Shown here: positions 8,660 through 17,145 of the stretch, piece after piece | Layout: every line of letters begins with the position of its first letter | Numbering within the stretch: the stretch's first letter is position 1 | Assembly (NCBI GenBank): GCA_012033595.1 | Contig: JAAUQL010000013.1 | Coordinates: forward strand, 1 to 64,000 | DNA: 64,000 bases | Origin: Cyclobacteriaceae bacterium | GTDB lineage: Bacteria; Bacteroidota; Bacteroidia; Cytophagales; Cyclobacteriaceae | Reading direction: 5' to 3' | The notes under the pieces: model-generated | Told to the model about the DNA's origin: nothing | The model's input: the letters and a program-made list of their open reading frames with translations, nothing else | The model's database searches: none | Program-made: the position numbers and the translations under genes

Positions 8660-9451
8660 CTATTTCTCATTTATTGGCTTGCCAATGGTAGCCAATATAC
8701 CTCCATCTACATATAGTATATGACCATTGACAAAATTAGAGGCATTTGAAGCCAAAAAGATAGCCGCTCCCTGCAAGTCGTCCGGATCGCCCCATTTGGC
8801 AGCCGGAGTCCTGTTCAGAATGAAATCATTGAACGGATGTCCATCTACTCGTATTGGTTCTGTTTGAGAAGTGGCAAAATATCCGGGTCCGATGCCATTG
8901 ATCTGAATGTTGTGCCTGCCCCACTCAGTGGCCATATTGCGCGTGAGCATTTTCAGTCCGCCTTTGGCTGCCGCATAGGCACCGACGGTGTATCTGCCCA
9001 ATTCGCTCATCATAGAGCACATATTGATTATTTTGCCATGTCCACGGCTTATCATACCTTTTACCACATGCTTAGCCATGATAAAAGGGGCAATAAGGTC
9101 GATGTTGATCACGGCCGAAAAATCTTCTACGCTCATTTCTTCAAGGGGGATTCGCTTAATGATGCCGGCATTATTGACCAAAATATCGACAGGTCCTACC
9201 TCAGATTCTATTTGCCTGATTCCCTCCATCACAGCTGATTCGTTGGTGACATCAAAATTGTAAACGGCTACATCGAGGCCTGCTTTTTTATATTCGGTTT
9301 TGGCGGCTTCAAGCTTATCCTGAAAAATATCGTTGATGACAATTTTTGCCCCGGCATTGCCAAGACCTGTAGCAATGGCCATTCCCAGACCGTGTGTTCC
9401 CCCGGTCACCAGGGCTACTTTTCCTTTCAAATCAAATAATTCCAAAGACAT
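8660..9451 (-). CDS. kduD: SDR dehydrogenase, KduD-like (2-dehydro-3-deoxygluconate 5-dehydrogenase)
   Basis: A 263-residue classical short-chain dehydrogenase: TGGTHGLG cofactor motif near residue 17, NNAG near residue 92, and the YAAAK active-site pair near residue 158. Its place 12 bases downstream of kduI, and the overall resemblance to gluconate 5-dehydrogenase/KduD, point to NAD(P)H-dependent reduction of 2,5-diketo-3-deoxygluconate (DKII) to KDG in unsaturated-uronate catabolism (pectin, glycosaminoglycans or ulvan). SDR substrate specificity is hard to read from sequence, so the exact substrate rests on the neighbour. Confidence 0.8.
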   Translation of the reverse strand: MSLELFDLKGKVALVTGGTHGLGMAIATGLGNAGAKIVINDIFQDKLEAAKTEYKKAGLDVAVYNFDVTNESAVMEGIRQIESEVGPVDILVNNAGIIKRIPLEEMSVEDFSAVINIDLIAPFIMAKHVVKGMISRGHGKIINMCSMMSELGRYTVGAYAAAKGGLKMLTRNMATEWGRHNIQINGIGPGYFATSQTEPIRVDGHPFNDFILNRTPAAKWGDPDDLQGAAIFLASNASNFVNGHILYVDGGILATIGKPINEK

Positions 9452-9463
9452 ATTATTTTTAGT

Positions 9464-10300
9464 TTATTTTAGAATATCTATTACTGGATCCATATCGGTA
9501 AACTCCATGTTTTCGCCTCCCATGGCCCATACAAAGCTATAATTGCTGGTGCCGGCTCCGGCGTGGATAGACCAGTTTGGGGAGATGACTGCCTCGTGGT
9601 TTTTCACAAATATATGTCTGGTTTCCTCCGGTTGCCCCATCAGATGGCAGACCTTTTGGTTTTCGGGCAAATCGAAATAAAAATAAACTTCCATCCGGCG
9701 GTCATGCACATGAGGTGGAAAGGTATTCCAAATACTTCCTGTTTTTAATTCTGTAAAGCCCATTACCAACTGGCAACTTTTAATGCCCTTGAGGTGGATG
9801 TATTGGAAAATTGTCCGTTCGTTGCAGGTTTCCGGCGCTCCAAGTTCAACAGGATTGGCATCTTTCTTTGCCGCTTTCTGAGTTGGGTAGGTGCTGTGCG
9901 CCGGTGTCGACACCATATAAAACATGGCGGACTTTGCGGCTTCATTGCTGGCAAATTCCACTATTTTGTGCCCCATACCTACATACAGGCAATCTTTGTT
10001 TTCCAATAAATATGCGGTACCATCTACTGTTACCGTGCCAGTGCCACCCACATTGATGATGCCGATTTCACGTCGGTTCAAAAAATGGTCTTGCTTGGTG
10101 AAGTCATGGAAGTTGGGCAAAGTGATGGTTTTGTCCACCGGCCAAGCTCCCAGGGTAACCGCCCTGTCGTAGTGCGAATAAACGCCCTTGATCTGGTCGG
10201 CAACCATAAGATCGGAAATCAGGAAATTGTCCCTTAGTTGGGAAGTGTCGAATGTTTTTGCTTCGCCTGGACTGCAAGCATATCTGTTTTCTAAAGACAT
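9464..10300 (-). CDS. kduI: 5-keto-4-deoxyuronate isomerase
   Basis: A 278-residue cupin-type isomerase opening MSLENRYACSPGEAKTFDTS. The metal-binding segment FPPHVHDRRMEVYFYF carries the two His and the Glu, and the last ligand is the His in NWSIHAGAG. This matches KduI, which converts 5-keto-4-deoxyuronate (DKI) to 2,5-diketo-3-deoxygluconate (DKII). The length equals the E. coli enzyme. It precedes kduD by 12 bases, so the two steps are made from one transcript. No polysaccharide lyase or SusCD pair is in the window, so the lyases that feed it lie elsewhere. Confidence 0.93.
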   Translation of the reverse strand: MSLENRYACSPGEAKTFDTSQLRDNFLISDLMVADQIKGVYSHYDRAVTLGAWPVDKTITLPNFHDFTKQDHFLNRREIGIINVGGTGTVTVDGTAYLLENKDCLYVGMGHKIVEFASNEAAKSAMFYMVSTPAHSTYPTQKAAKKDANPVELGAPETCNERTIFQYIHLKGIKSCQLVMGFTELKTGSIWNTFPPHVHDRRMEVYFYFDLPENQKVCHLMGQPEETRHIFVKNHEAVISPNWSIHAGAGTSNYSFVWAMGGENMEFTDMDPVIDILK

Positions 10301-10328
10301 AACACAGAATTTTTTATTTATGATATTT

Positions 10329-10336
10329 CAAAATTA
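10329..10336 (-). promoter_or_regulatory. possible -7 element of kduID
   Basis: The minus strand reads TAATTTTG (TAnnTTTG), 29 bases before the kduI start codon. A -33 element at the right distance is not obvious. Confidence 0.35.
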
Positions 10337-10374
10337 GCCAAATAATGCACCTTAAATACAGGACATTACAAACT

Positions 10375-10410
10375 AAAAGGTGGATAAATATGGCTATTTA
10401 CCCACCTTTT
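10375..10410 (-). terminator. terminator of prfB
   Basis: Long hairpin: AAAAGGTGG pairs with CCACCTTTT, and TAAATA with TATTTA just inside, leaving a small loop and one mismatch. It lies 8 bases downstream of the prfB stop. Confidence 0.8.
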
Positions 10411-10417
10411 AACGGAT

Positions 10418-11495
10418 TTAATTTTGCATTAAAAATGCTTTGATAAAATCATCGAGGTCGCCATCGAGCACGTTGTACACATCGGAGCGCTCCACTCCGG
10501 TGCGGTTGTCCTTCACGAGTTTGTAGGGATGCAAGACATAATTGCGGATTTGCGATCCAAAGTCAATCCTCATTTTTGAACTTTCGACCAGATCGCGCGC
10601 AGCATTTTTCTTTTCGATTTCGATCTGGTAGAGGCGCGATTTCAACAAGTTGAGCGCTTTCTCTTTGTTTTGGAGTTGAGACCGCTCTTGCTGGCATTCC
10701 ACGATGAGTCCCGAAGGTGCATGCCTGAGCCTCACGGCAGTTTCTACCTTGTTCACATTTTGCCCGCCAGCGCCACCAGACCTAAAGGTATCCCAGGTAA
10801 TGTCAGCCGGGTTCACTTCTATTTCGATGGTATCGTCGATCTGCGGATATACATACACCGAGGCAAATGAAGTATGCCGACGGCCACCGGAATCGAAAGG
10901 TGAAATCCGCACAAGTCGATGCACTCCAATTTCTGATTTCAAATAGCCGTAAGCAAACTGACCCGTAAACTCCAGGGTCACCGATTTGATTCCCGCAGCC
11001 TCGCCCGGCTGGTAGTTGAGCTGCTTTACGCCCATTTTGTTGCTTTCGCCCCACATAATGTACATGCGCATCAGCATTTCGGCCCAGTCCTGACTTTCGG
11101 TTCCTCCTGCCCCGGGATTTATTTCCATCACGGCATTGAGTTGATCTTCCTCGCCACGCAGCATCTTTTTGAATTCAAGCTCTTCCAGGATTTTTGTAGC
11201 TTTTTTAAAATCTGCTTCTACCTCTTTTTCCTCTGCTTCCCCTTCCTGGTAAAACTCATACAAGGTTTCCAGGTCTTCCTGGGCGGTGTGCAAGCTGGCA
11301 AAACTATCAGTCCAAATCCGCTTCGATTTGATTTCCTTCATTGTCAGCTCGGCCTTTTTGGGGTCGTCCCAAAAACCCGGCTGGGTGGTGAGCCCTTCTT
11401 CTTCTTCTATTTCTACTATTTTGCTATCGTAGTCAAAGATACCTCCTCAAGGCGCTAACACGAGCCTTTAGATCTTTCAATTGATCTGTAGTCAT
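10418..11495 (-). CDS. prfB: peptide chain release factor 2, with programmed +1 frameshift
   Basis: The start codon is at 11493-11495 ([20 protein letters not shown]). After 20 codons the frame meets CTT TGA C, with a Shine-Dalgarno-like AGGAGG (11442-11447) just upstream. This is the classical RF2 autoregulatory site: low RF2 lets the ribosome slip +1 at CTT and continue as [14 protein letters not shown]. Skipping one T at the TGA (11433-11435) gives a 358-residue protein. The main part has the RF2 codon-recognition SPF in RISPFDSGG and the GGQ in [12 protein letters not shown]2 reads UGA and UAA and releases the peptide. This frameshift is biological, unlike the homopolymer breaks elsewhere in the window. 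Confidence 0.95.
11433..11447 (-). promoter_or_regulatory. RF2 programmed frameshift signal
   Basis: On the minus strand the site reads AGGAGGTATCTTTGA: an SD-like AGGAGG, a three-base spacer, the CTT slip codon and the in-frame TGA. The spacing and bases match the E. coli prfB signal (AGGGGGTATCTTTGAC) except for one base. Confidence 0.95.
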
Positions 11496-11580
11496 ATATT
11501 CAATTTATTTAATTGTATTAAAATTTATTTCACTTACCGCTAACCCGGCATGTACCTCAATCTATATTTGCCCTGTAGTT

Positions 11581-12051
11581 TCACTTTTTCGGTTGCGAGA
11601 ATTTCATGATCGTTCCAGCTGCATATATCAATCCGCCCACGATCCAGACATTGCTGTTGAAACTTGCATCATCACCAGCAACCACCACCTGATTGAATTG
11701 ATCTATGGCAATGTAAGCAAGACCCACGAATTGAAGCTTGCCCCCGATGGCCCTAAGATTGGCGCCTGAAAAACGCCTGCCTTTCAAGTCTATCGCGGCG
11801 ATTTCATGATAAGCAATTTGGTTATAATGAAATTCGATGGCAGTATCGTTGAGGGCGACAATGTGGTCAGTCCTGAAGAAATCTTCATTTTTAAGCTTAA
11901 AACTGATCTCATCTCCAGAGCCGTACTCAAGCTTCTTATTGGTAAAGGTCTTTTCCAAAACCAGCATTTCGCGTTGTGCGAAGGTATGAGACCCTGAGGC
12001 AATGATAACATAGAATACCAGGATTAAAAATGCAGGTAATTTGCCTTCCAT
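11581..12051 (-). CDS. hypothetical exported protein
   Basis: A 156-residue protein that I do not recognise. Residues 1-25 form a signal peptide ending near SHTFAQ. The rest looks like a small beta-rich domain (LNDTAIEFHYNQI, then AIDLKGRRF), ending in a short hydrophobic stretch (WIVGGLIYAAGTIM) that could be a membrane anchor or helix. It lies alone between prfB and ilvE on the same strand. Such small secreted proteins of unknown role are frequent in Bacteroidota. Confidence 0.65.
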   Translation of the reverse strand: MEGKLPAFLILVFYVIIASGSHTFAQREMLVLEKTFTNKKLEYGSGDEISFKLKNEDFFRTDHIVALNDTAIEFHYNQIAYHEIAAIDLKGRRFSGANLRAIGGKLQFVGLAYIAIDQFNQVVVAGDDASFNSNVWIVGGLIYAAGTIMKFSQPKK

Positions 12052-12087
12052 AAAGTAAAAATAATATGTTTTGTCCTTTATGCCTGA

Positions 12088-13152
12088 TTATACTTTATAA
12101 ATCCATCCGTATTTATCCTCCTTTTTACCTGTCTTTATCTGGTCGAGCTCTGCAAATACTCTTTTGGAAAAGCTTTGCGCATTGGTTATAGGCAATTGGT
12201 AATCTTTGTGCCCATCGCCAATCACCTCTATGGAGGCAATGGTAGCAGCCGTACCTGTGCCAAAGGCTTCGTCAATTTCTCCTTGTTCCAGGCTTTTCAC
12301 AAGTTCATCCACCGATACGCGCCTTTCCTCCACCTCATATCCCCATTCTTTGGCGATGGTGAGCACGCTATCGCGGGTAATTCCCTTCAATACGGTATCG
12401 CCAGTTTCGGCAGTAATCAATTTGTTTCCTTTTATAAACATCACATTCATGGTACCCGCCTCTTCCACATACTGGTGCGTAGCCCCGTCTGTCCAGATCA
12501 GCTGGTCATATCCTTTTTGTTGGGCAAGTTTGGCAGGGTAGAGTGACCCGGCATAGTTGCCGGCAGCTTTGGCATAGCCGGTGCCGCCATGTACTGCCCG
12601 GCTAAATTGTCGTTCTATTTTCACCTTAAGCGGCCTGGAATAATAAGGGCCCACCGGGCAGGTAAAAATGATGAATTTGTAGTTGTCGGAAGGCCTGATG
12701 CCAATGAACTCATCGAGGGCGAAAATATAAGGCCTGATGTACAAAGAAGTATTTGGCAAGTCGGGCACCCAATTCTTATCGAGATGAAGCAGCTGCGTGA
12801 GACCTTGCATAAAAATATCTTCGGGCAACTGCGGAATGCACATACGTTCTGCGGAAAGGTTGAGCCGCATAAAGTTCTTTTCAGGTCGAAACACCAACAC
12901 TTCACCTTCGGCATTTTTATAAGCTTTCATGCCTTCAAAAACCGACTGGCCGTAGTGCAAAATGGCTGATCCTGGCGTGAAACTGAGCATATCATAAGGC
13001 TCAATCCTTAGGTTTTGCCAGGCATTGTGATAGTAATCGGCAATGAACATATGGTCCGAATATACCTTACCAAAATCGATATGGTTAAAATCTACCTGGC
13101 TGAGCCTGGAGGTATCAATAGGCTCGATACTGATATTGAGTGTATCTGTCAT
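12088..13152 (-). CDS. ilvE: branched-chain amino acid aminotransferase
   Basis: A 354-residue fold-type IV PLP enzyme of the longer, eukaryote-like BCAT type. Seen motifs are HYGQSVFEGMKAY, FRPEKN, the PLP-lysine segment GYAKAAGNYAG, and EEAGTMNVMF followed by LKGITRDSVL. It transfers the amino group between glutamate and the keto acids of leucine, isoleucine and valine in the cytoplasm. It stands between a hypothetical exported protein and the cobalamin adenosyltransferase gene; no other branched-chain biosynthesis genes are nearby. Confidence 0.93.
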   Translation of the reverse strand: MTDTLNISIEPIDTSRLSQVDFNHIDFGKVYSDHMFIADYYHNAWQNLRIEPYDMLSFTPGSAILHYGQSVFEGMKAYKNAEGEVLVFRPEKNFMRLNLSAERMCIPQLPEDIFMQGLTQLLHLDKNWVPDLPNTSLYIRPYIFALDEFIGIRPSDNYKFIIFTCPVGPYYSRPLKVKIERQFSRAVHGGTGYAKAAGNYAGSLYPAKLAQQKGYDQLIWTDGATHQYVEEAGTMNVMFIKGNKLITAETGDTVLKGITRDSVLTIAKEWGYEVEERRVSVDELVKSLEQGEIDEAFGTGTAATIASIEVIGDGHKDYQLPITNAQSFSKRVFAELDQIKTGKKEDKYGWIYKV

Positions 13153-13229
13153 TTTTGCAACTGAAATAGAAAAGGGTGGTAAAAGTAAGAAAAATCAATG
13201 CAATTTCAATGACCGGAAAGGTTTCTGGT

Positions 13230-13778
13230 CTAGGCCCTGGGTTTCCATGGGATTTCTTCCACCTTGAGCTCGTGGGCCTGCATCCTCGCCAGTACAAAAA
13301 GATAGTCGGAGAGCCTGTTGAGGTAGCGAACAATAATTTCTTCCACTTCTTCACCCTCTGCCAGACCAATCACCAGTCGCTCGGCTCTGCGGCACACCGT
13401 CCTGGCAATGTGGGTGGTAGAAACCAATTGGTGACCTCCCGGCAACACGAAATTTTTCATTTCGGGCAAGGTTTCGTTCATCAAGTCTATGGATTGCTCC
13501 AGGATCAGAATATCGTTTTCTACCAGGTCAGGTTTGAAATCTTTGGCCTTTTGGGTTTCTGCGGCCAGAGATGAGCCAATGGTAAAAAGCCGCGACTGGA
13601 TGTCGCGGATCAGGGATTTTCGCTTTTTGTCAAATTCCAGGTCGCTTACCAGACCCAAAAAAGAGTTGAGTTCATCTACTGTTCCATAGGTGTTGATGCG
13701 CTCATTGCTTTTGGAGACGCGAGTGCCGCCTAGCAAAGAGGTTTTGCCTTTGTCGCCGGTTTTAGTATATATTTTCAT
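13230..13778 (-). CDS. cob(I)alamin adenosyltransferase, PduO type
   Basis: The 182-residue protein starts [18 protein letters not shown], the ATP-binding N-terminus of PduO-type ATP:cob(I)alamin adenosyltransferases, and has the conserved TVCRRAER and [14 protein letters not shown] helices at the C-terminus. It makes adenosylcobalamin from cob(I)alamin and ATP. The start codon overlaps the stop of the upstream ABC ATPase gene by four bases, which suggests translational coupling, though a functional link is not obvious. No B12 riboswitch is seen in the area. Confidence 0.93.
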   Translation of the reverse strand: MKIYTKTGDKGKTSLLGGTRVSKSNERINTYGTVDELNSFLGLVSDLEFDKKRKSLIRDIQSRLFTIGSSLAAETQKAKDFKPDLVENDILILEQSIDLMNETLPEMKNFVLPGGHQLVSTTHIARTVCRRAERLVIGLAEGEEVEEIIVRYLNRLSDYLFVLARMQAHELKVEEIPWKPRA

Positions 13779-14502
13779 TTGGCAAGCGCTTGCTTAACTT
13801 TTTCAGAAGTAAAAATATCCTGGTTGACGATGTCTGTTTCTACCAATCCGTCTCGTAACCTGACAATACGATGTGCATAGTGGGCAATATCGTCTTCGTG
13901 TGTCACCATGATTATGGTATTTCCACTTGCGTGAAGTTCGTGAAAAAGGTCCATGATATCATAGGAGGTTTTGGAATCCAGGTTTCCTGTGGGCTCATCG
14001 GCCAAAATGATGCTCGGATCGTTGACCAGCGCCCTGGCGATGGCCACACGCTGTCGCTGCCCGCCCGATAGCTCGTTGGGTTGTGGTGTGCCCTGTCTGC
14101 CAGTCCTACACTTTCGAGGGTGGCCATGGCCCTTTCCTGCCGGTCGGCCTTGCCATAGCCTGCATAGATGAGCGGAAGGGCTACATTTTCCAGTGCTGTG
14201 GCTCGGGGCAGCAGGTTGAAAGTCTGAAATACAAAACCTATTTCTTTGTTTCTGATGTCTGCCAGTTCGTTTTCAGTCATCTGGCTCACATTTTTACTGT
14301 TCAGTATGTAGGTGCCCGAGGTAGGTGTATCGAGACAGCCGACGATGTTCATCAGCGTGGATTTGCCTGAGCCCGAGGGTCCCATAAAGGCCACATACTC
14401 TCCTTTATTAATATTAATGGATACCGATTGCAAGGCATTGACCACCTGCGTGCCCATTTGGTAGATTTTAGCTATTTCAGAAGTTTCAATTATTGTATTC
14501 AT
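13775..14502 (-). CDS. ABC transporter ATP-binding protein, MacB/LolD type (frameshifted)
   Basis: The first part (14502 down to ~14076) has [16 protein letters not shown], Walker [10 protein letters not shown] and the Q-loop [16 protein letters not shown]; the second part (to 13775) has [20 protein letters not shown] (Walker B and D-loop) and the switch His in MVTHEDD. The signature [10 protein letters not shown] appears only when frames are joined at ~14075-14077, where one base is missing. The restored protein has 242 residues, normal for LolD/MacB-like ATPases that drive lipoprotein or peptide export. No permease gene is adjacent, so the partner is unknown. Confidence 0.8.
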
Positions 14503-14957
14503 GTATCCGACAGTTTACGGTACTACGTTGCAGTATGGTCACAAGAAAAAGTAATTAGCACTGAAAATCAAATTTTATTATTTAAACGGATAAAAACCAT
14601 AGATTAAGGCGATATGGATAGATGAAAAACCCGCCTTGCCAGTTCTTTTATTGAAATGATCCTTTTGCCTGGAATTTTTTTTCAACAATTGATTGCCTGT
14701 CATTTTTCATAATCTATGTTGCCTAAGCGCAGCCAATGTAGCCTTAGATTTTAAAGCAAATTTGATTTTTGGATTGTAGTTTTCAAAATAGGTAAAACGA
14801 CCAGGTATTGCTTTTGCAGAAAGCCATGATTTTGAATGTTGATCTGCTTATTTTTCCTTAAGCCTATGCAACCAAATGTAAATCTTGCTTAACGCCAACC
14901 ATTTCCCCATTTCCCTGTCGTGGTATAGAATGATCGTTTCCAAATGATAGAAAGCCC
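14503..14957. other. intergenic region without recognised features
   Basis: About 455 AT-rich bases between the ABC ATPase and cbpM. I find no coding frame, tRNA or strong hairpin. Confidence 0.4.
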
Positions 14958-15257
14958 TTATTCTTCAGTTTCATATAGGCGCAAGCGGTTTTTTACACTT
15001 CGCAGTTCCTGATGTAGTTTCTCGACCTTGTTCAAGAGGTTAAGTGCCACATCTATACCTTCTATGTTCAGGTGCAAATCCTGGTGCAGATGTATCATTT
15101 TTTCCAGATTACTGATCTGCTCCTGATCAAGGCATATCGTTTCTTCATAAACATATGTTTCTATCAGCCCTTCTTCCCGGAGCCGGTCAAAGAATGCAAG
15201 CTCGACTTTATAATGTCTGCATAGCTCATCTATTTGTATAAAATTCCTTTTCATCAT
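14958..15257 (-). CDS. cbpM: chaperone modulator CbpM
   Basis: A 99-residue MerR-like helical protein ([18 protein letters not shown], then LVE-type core with [16 protein letters not shown] and a C-terminal coiled region). It matches CbpM, which binds the J-domain of CbpA and blocks its co-chaperone and DNA-binding activities. The gene overlaps the end of cbpA by four bases, the usual arrangement, so the two are made together in fixed proportion. Confidence 0.85.
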   Translation of the reverse strand: MMKRNFIQIDELCRHYKVELAFFDRLREEGLIETYVYEETICLDQEQISNLEKMIHLHQDLHLNIEGIDVALNLLNKVEKLHQELRSVKNRLRLYETEE

Positions 15258-16144
15258 GATCTTAGTTTTGAAAGTTCCTCAAAAAGCTCCTTTTCCTTTT
15301 TGCTCAGATTAGTGGGCATTTTTACATTGTAGGTTACATAAAGATCGCCGTACTGACCTTCCTTTTTGTACACCGGAAATCCCTTACCTTTTAGTTTGAC
15401 CTGTGTGCCATTTTGCGTTTCGGGTTTTATTTTCAATTTCACTTTACCTTCCAGGGTGTCTATAATAGTGTCACCCCCCAGCAACGCAGTGTAAAAGTCC
15501 AAATCAATAGTGGTGTAGAGGTTGTCCTGATCTCGCTTGAATTTGGAATCGTTGGCGATGAGAAATTTGATGATCAGGTCGCCTTTGGGTCCGCCATTTA
15601 TGCCTTCCCCCCCATACCCTCTTATCTTGATTTCTTGTTCGTTGCTTACCCCTGCGGGAATGGTAAATCGTATGTTTTTGCCATTCACGGTCACGGTGCG
15701 CTTGTGCGTCTTTGACACGTCCATCAAATTAAGGTGTAGCTCTGCATGATAGTCCTGCCCTTTGAATTGCACACTTTGTCCTCCACCTCTGGCACCACCG
15801 CCGCCAAACATCTGGCTGAAAAAGTCTGAAAAATCATCTTCCGCAAAACTTGTGTAAGCGCCAGCACTGGCATTGCGATGCGTATGTTGTTGACTGCCGG
15901 TCTGTCGAAACTGATCGGCATGTTTCCAGTCTTTGCCATGCTCGTCGTATTTTTTGCGGTTTTGCGCATTGCTCAGCACTTCATTGGCCTCGTTTATCTC
16001 TTTGAACTTTCGCTCGGCTTCTTTATCACCGGGATTTACGTCCGGATGGTATTTGCGCGCCATCTTGCGATACGCCTTTTTTATCTGCTCCTGGGTCGCA
16101 TTTTTGTCAATGCCCAGCGCTTTGTAATAATCTATGTATTCCAT
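15254..16144 (-). CDS. cbpA: DnaJ-class co-chaperone CbpA
   Basis: A 296-residue protein with an N-terminal J-domain (residues 4-70) containing the HPD motif in [11 protein letters not shown], a Gly-rich/FF linker ([13 protein letters not shown]), and DnaJ C-terminal substrate-binding domains I and II ([16 protein letters not shown], then [13 protein letters not shown]). The Cys-rich zinc finger of DnaJ is absent, as expected for CbpA. It would stimulate DnaK ATPase activity and, in E. coli, also binds curved DNA in stationary phase. A perfect 8-base inverted repeat lies 15-34 bases upstream of its start. Confidence 0.92.
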   Translation of the reverse strand: MEYIDYYKALGIDKNATQEQIKKAYRKMARKYHPDVNPGDKEAERKFKEINEANEVLSNAQNRKKYDEHGKDWKHADQFRQTGSQQHTHRNASAGAYTSFAEDDFSDFFSQMFGGGGARGGGQSVQFKGQDYHAELHLNLMDVSKTHKRTVTVNGKNIRFTIPAGVSNEQEIKIRGYGGEGINGGPKGDLIIKFLIANDSKFKRDQDNLYTTIDLDFYTALLGGDTIIDTLEGKVKLKIKPETQNGTQVKLKGKGFPVYKKEGQYGDLYVTYNVKMPTNLSKKEKELFEELSKLRS

Positions 16145-16158
16145 TGATGTGTCAGGTC

Positions 16159-16178
16159 AAATGATTTTTTAATCATTT
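16159..16178 (-). promoter_or_regulatory. inverted repeat upstream of cbpA
   Basis: AAATGATT-TTTT-AATCATTT, a perfect 8-base inverted repeat ending 14 bases before the cbpA start. It could be a repressor operator or a 5'-leader hairpin that covers the ribosome-binding region. Function is a guess. Confidence 0.35.
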
Positions 16179-16301
16179 TATCTTACGAAAAATAAGCGTT
16201 TAGTTTTCACGGCTGGGAGTTGGAGTTATGCTTAATAAATGACTATTGCGCGTGGCCAGGGCGAACTCACATGGATTTCCTCTCTTTAAGAAAATATCAT
16301 T

Positions 16302-16309
16302 TATTTTTG
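16302..16309 (+). promoter_or_regulatory. possible -7 element of NlpC/P60 gene
   Basis: TATTTTTG matches TAnnTTTG, 15 bases before the first ATG. This would give a very short leader; translation from a later ATG (16345) is also possible. Confidence 0.35.
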
Positions 16310-16323
16310 TGTGTTAGTTATGT

Positions 16324-16845
16324 ATGATGAACAAAAGGGAAGTGATGGATAAAACTGTGCAATGGAAGACGCTGGTTAGCAATACGAATTTTAAGCTTTT
16401 ACTTCTTATCCTATTTTTATCCAGTTCATGTGCCGGCTCCAGGATGGCGCGAGATCAAAAGGTAGAGGAAGTGATATCCAGGGCGCGATCTTATACGGGC
16501 ACGCCATACAGGTATGGAGGTACCACCACCCTGGGGATGGACTGCTCGGGCCTACTCATGCGGAGTTTTGAAGTGATCGATATCTACATACCGCGCACAG
16601 CCAAAGAACAAAGCAAACTCGGAAAGCGTGTATCCATAAACCAACTGGAAGAAGGAGACTTGGTTTTTTTTAAGACGTTGAAGAAACAAGGTCGCATTAC
16701 CCACGCCGGATTAGTGACTGATGCGCGCAAAAGAGATCGAATAATGGTAATCCATGCCTCATCGAGTCGGGGTGTGATGGAGGTAAACCTGATGACGGAA
16801 TATTACCGAAAATCTTTTGTGAAAGCCAAACGCATAAAATTTTGA
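16324..16845 (+). CDS. NlpC/P60 family lipoprotein (cell-wall peptidase)
   Basis: A 173-residue protein with a hydrophobic segment (residues ~24-36) ending in the lipobox LSSSC, so the mature form is a lipoprotein. The NlpC/P60 domain follows, with the catalytic Cys in GMDCSGLL, the His in ITHAGLV and the third polar residue in VIHASSSRG. Members cleave D-Glu-gamma-diaminopimelate bonds in peptidoglycan peptides. It is a single gene, followed by tRNA-Ala. The annotated start at 16324 leaves a long pre-lipobox leader; the Met at 16345 would give a more usual signal peptide. Confidence 0.88.
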   Translation: MMNKREVMDKTVQWKTLVSNTNFKLLLLILFLSSSCAGSRMARDQKVEEVISRARSYTGTPYRYGGTTTLGMDCSGLLMRSFEVIDIYIPRTAKEQSKLGKRVSINQLEEGDLVFFKTLKKQGRITHAGLVTDARKRDRIMVIHASSSRGVMEVNLMTEYYRKSFVKAKRIKF

Positions 16846-16890
16846 CATGGTAAAAAAATAAAATATATTTGCGCTCCAATTTAAAAAACA

Positions 16891-16964
16891 GGGGCATTAG
16901 CTCAGCTGGCTAGAGCACCACGCTGGCAGCGTGGGGGTCAACGGTTCGAATCCGTTATGCTCCA
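16891..16964 (+). tRNA. tRNA-Ala (GGC)
   Basis: A 74-base cloverleaf: acceptor GGGGCAT/ATGCTCC, D-stem GCTC/GAGC, anticodon stem CCACG/CGTGG with loop CTGGCAG (anticodon GGC), T-loop TTCGAAT. The CCA end is not encoded. Confidence 0.97.
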
Positions 16965-16970
16965 CTTACC

Positions 16971-16993
16971 AAAGGGACGTTATCGTCCCTTTT
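16971..16993 (+). terminator. terminator of tRNA-Ala
   Basis: AAAGGGACG pairs perfectly with CGTCCCTTT around a TTAT loop and is followed by a T-rich tract, six bases after the tRNA. Confidence 0.85.
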
Positions 16994-17080
16994 ATTTTTA
17001 GGCCTTTCCCGGGCATGGAGCCAATTTTACTAGCTCATCGGCAGCTCAATAGCACTATCACAGGATTTTAAACCCAGCTA

Positions 17081-17145
17081 ACCAGGTCTGACAGGTTTTG
17101 AAAACCTTTCAGGTCTTTGCCCATCGAAGCAAATAAATCAATCAA
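17081..17145. repeat. REP-like repeat, copy 1
   Basis: A 65-base unit identical to copy 2 (17472-17536) except at three positions. It contains an imperfect palindrome (17084-17116) around a central TTTTGAAAA, plus a conserved tail (CTTTGCCCATCGAAGC). It overlaps the last codons of the transposase gene, and the stop codon (17138-17140) lies inside it. Confidence 0.8.

Noticed and set aside
11341-11495. prfB split treated as a sequencing error
   Set aside because: The break coincides with a perfect RF2 programmed frameshift signal, so it is biological.
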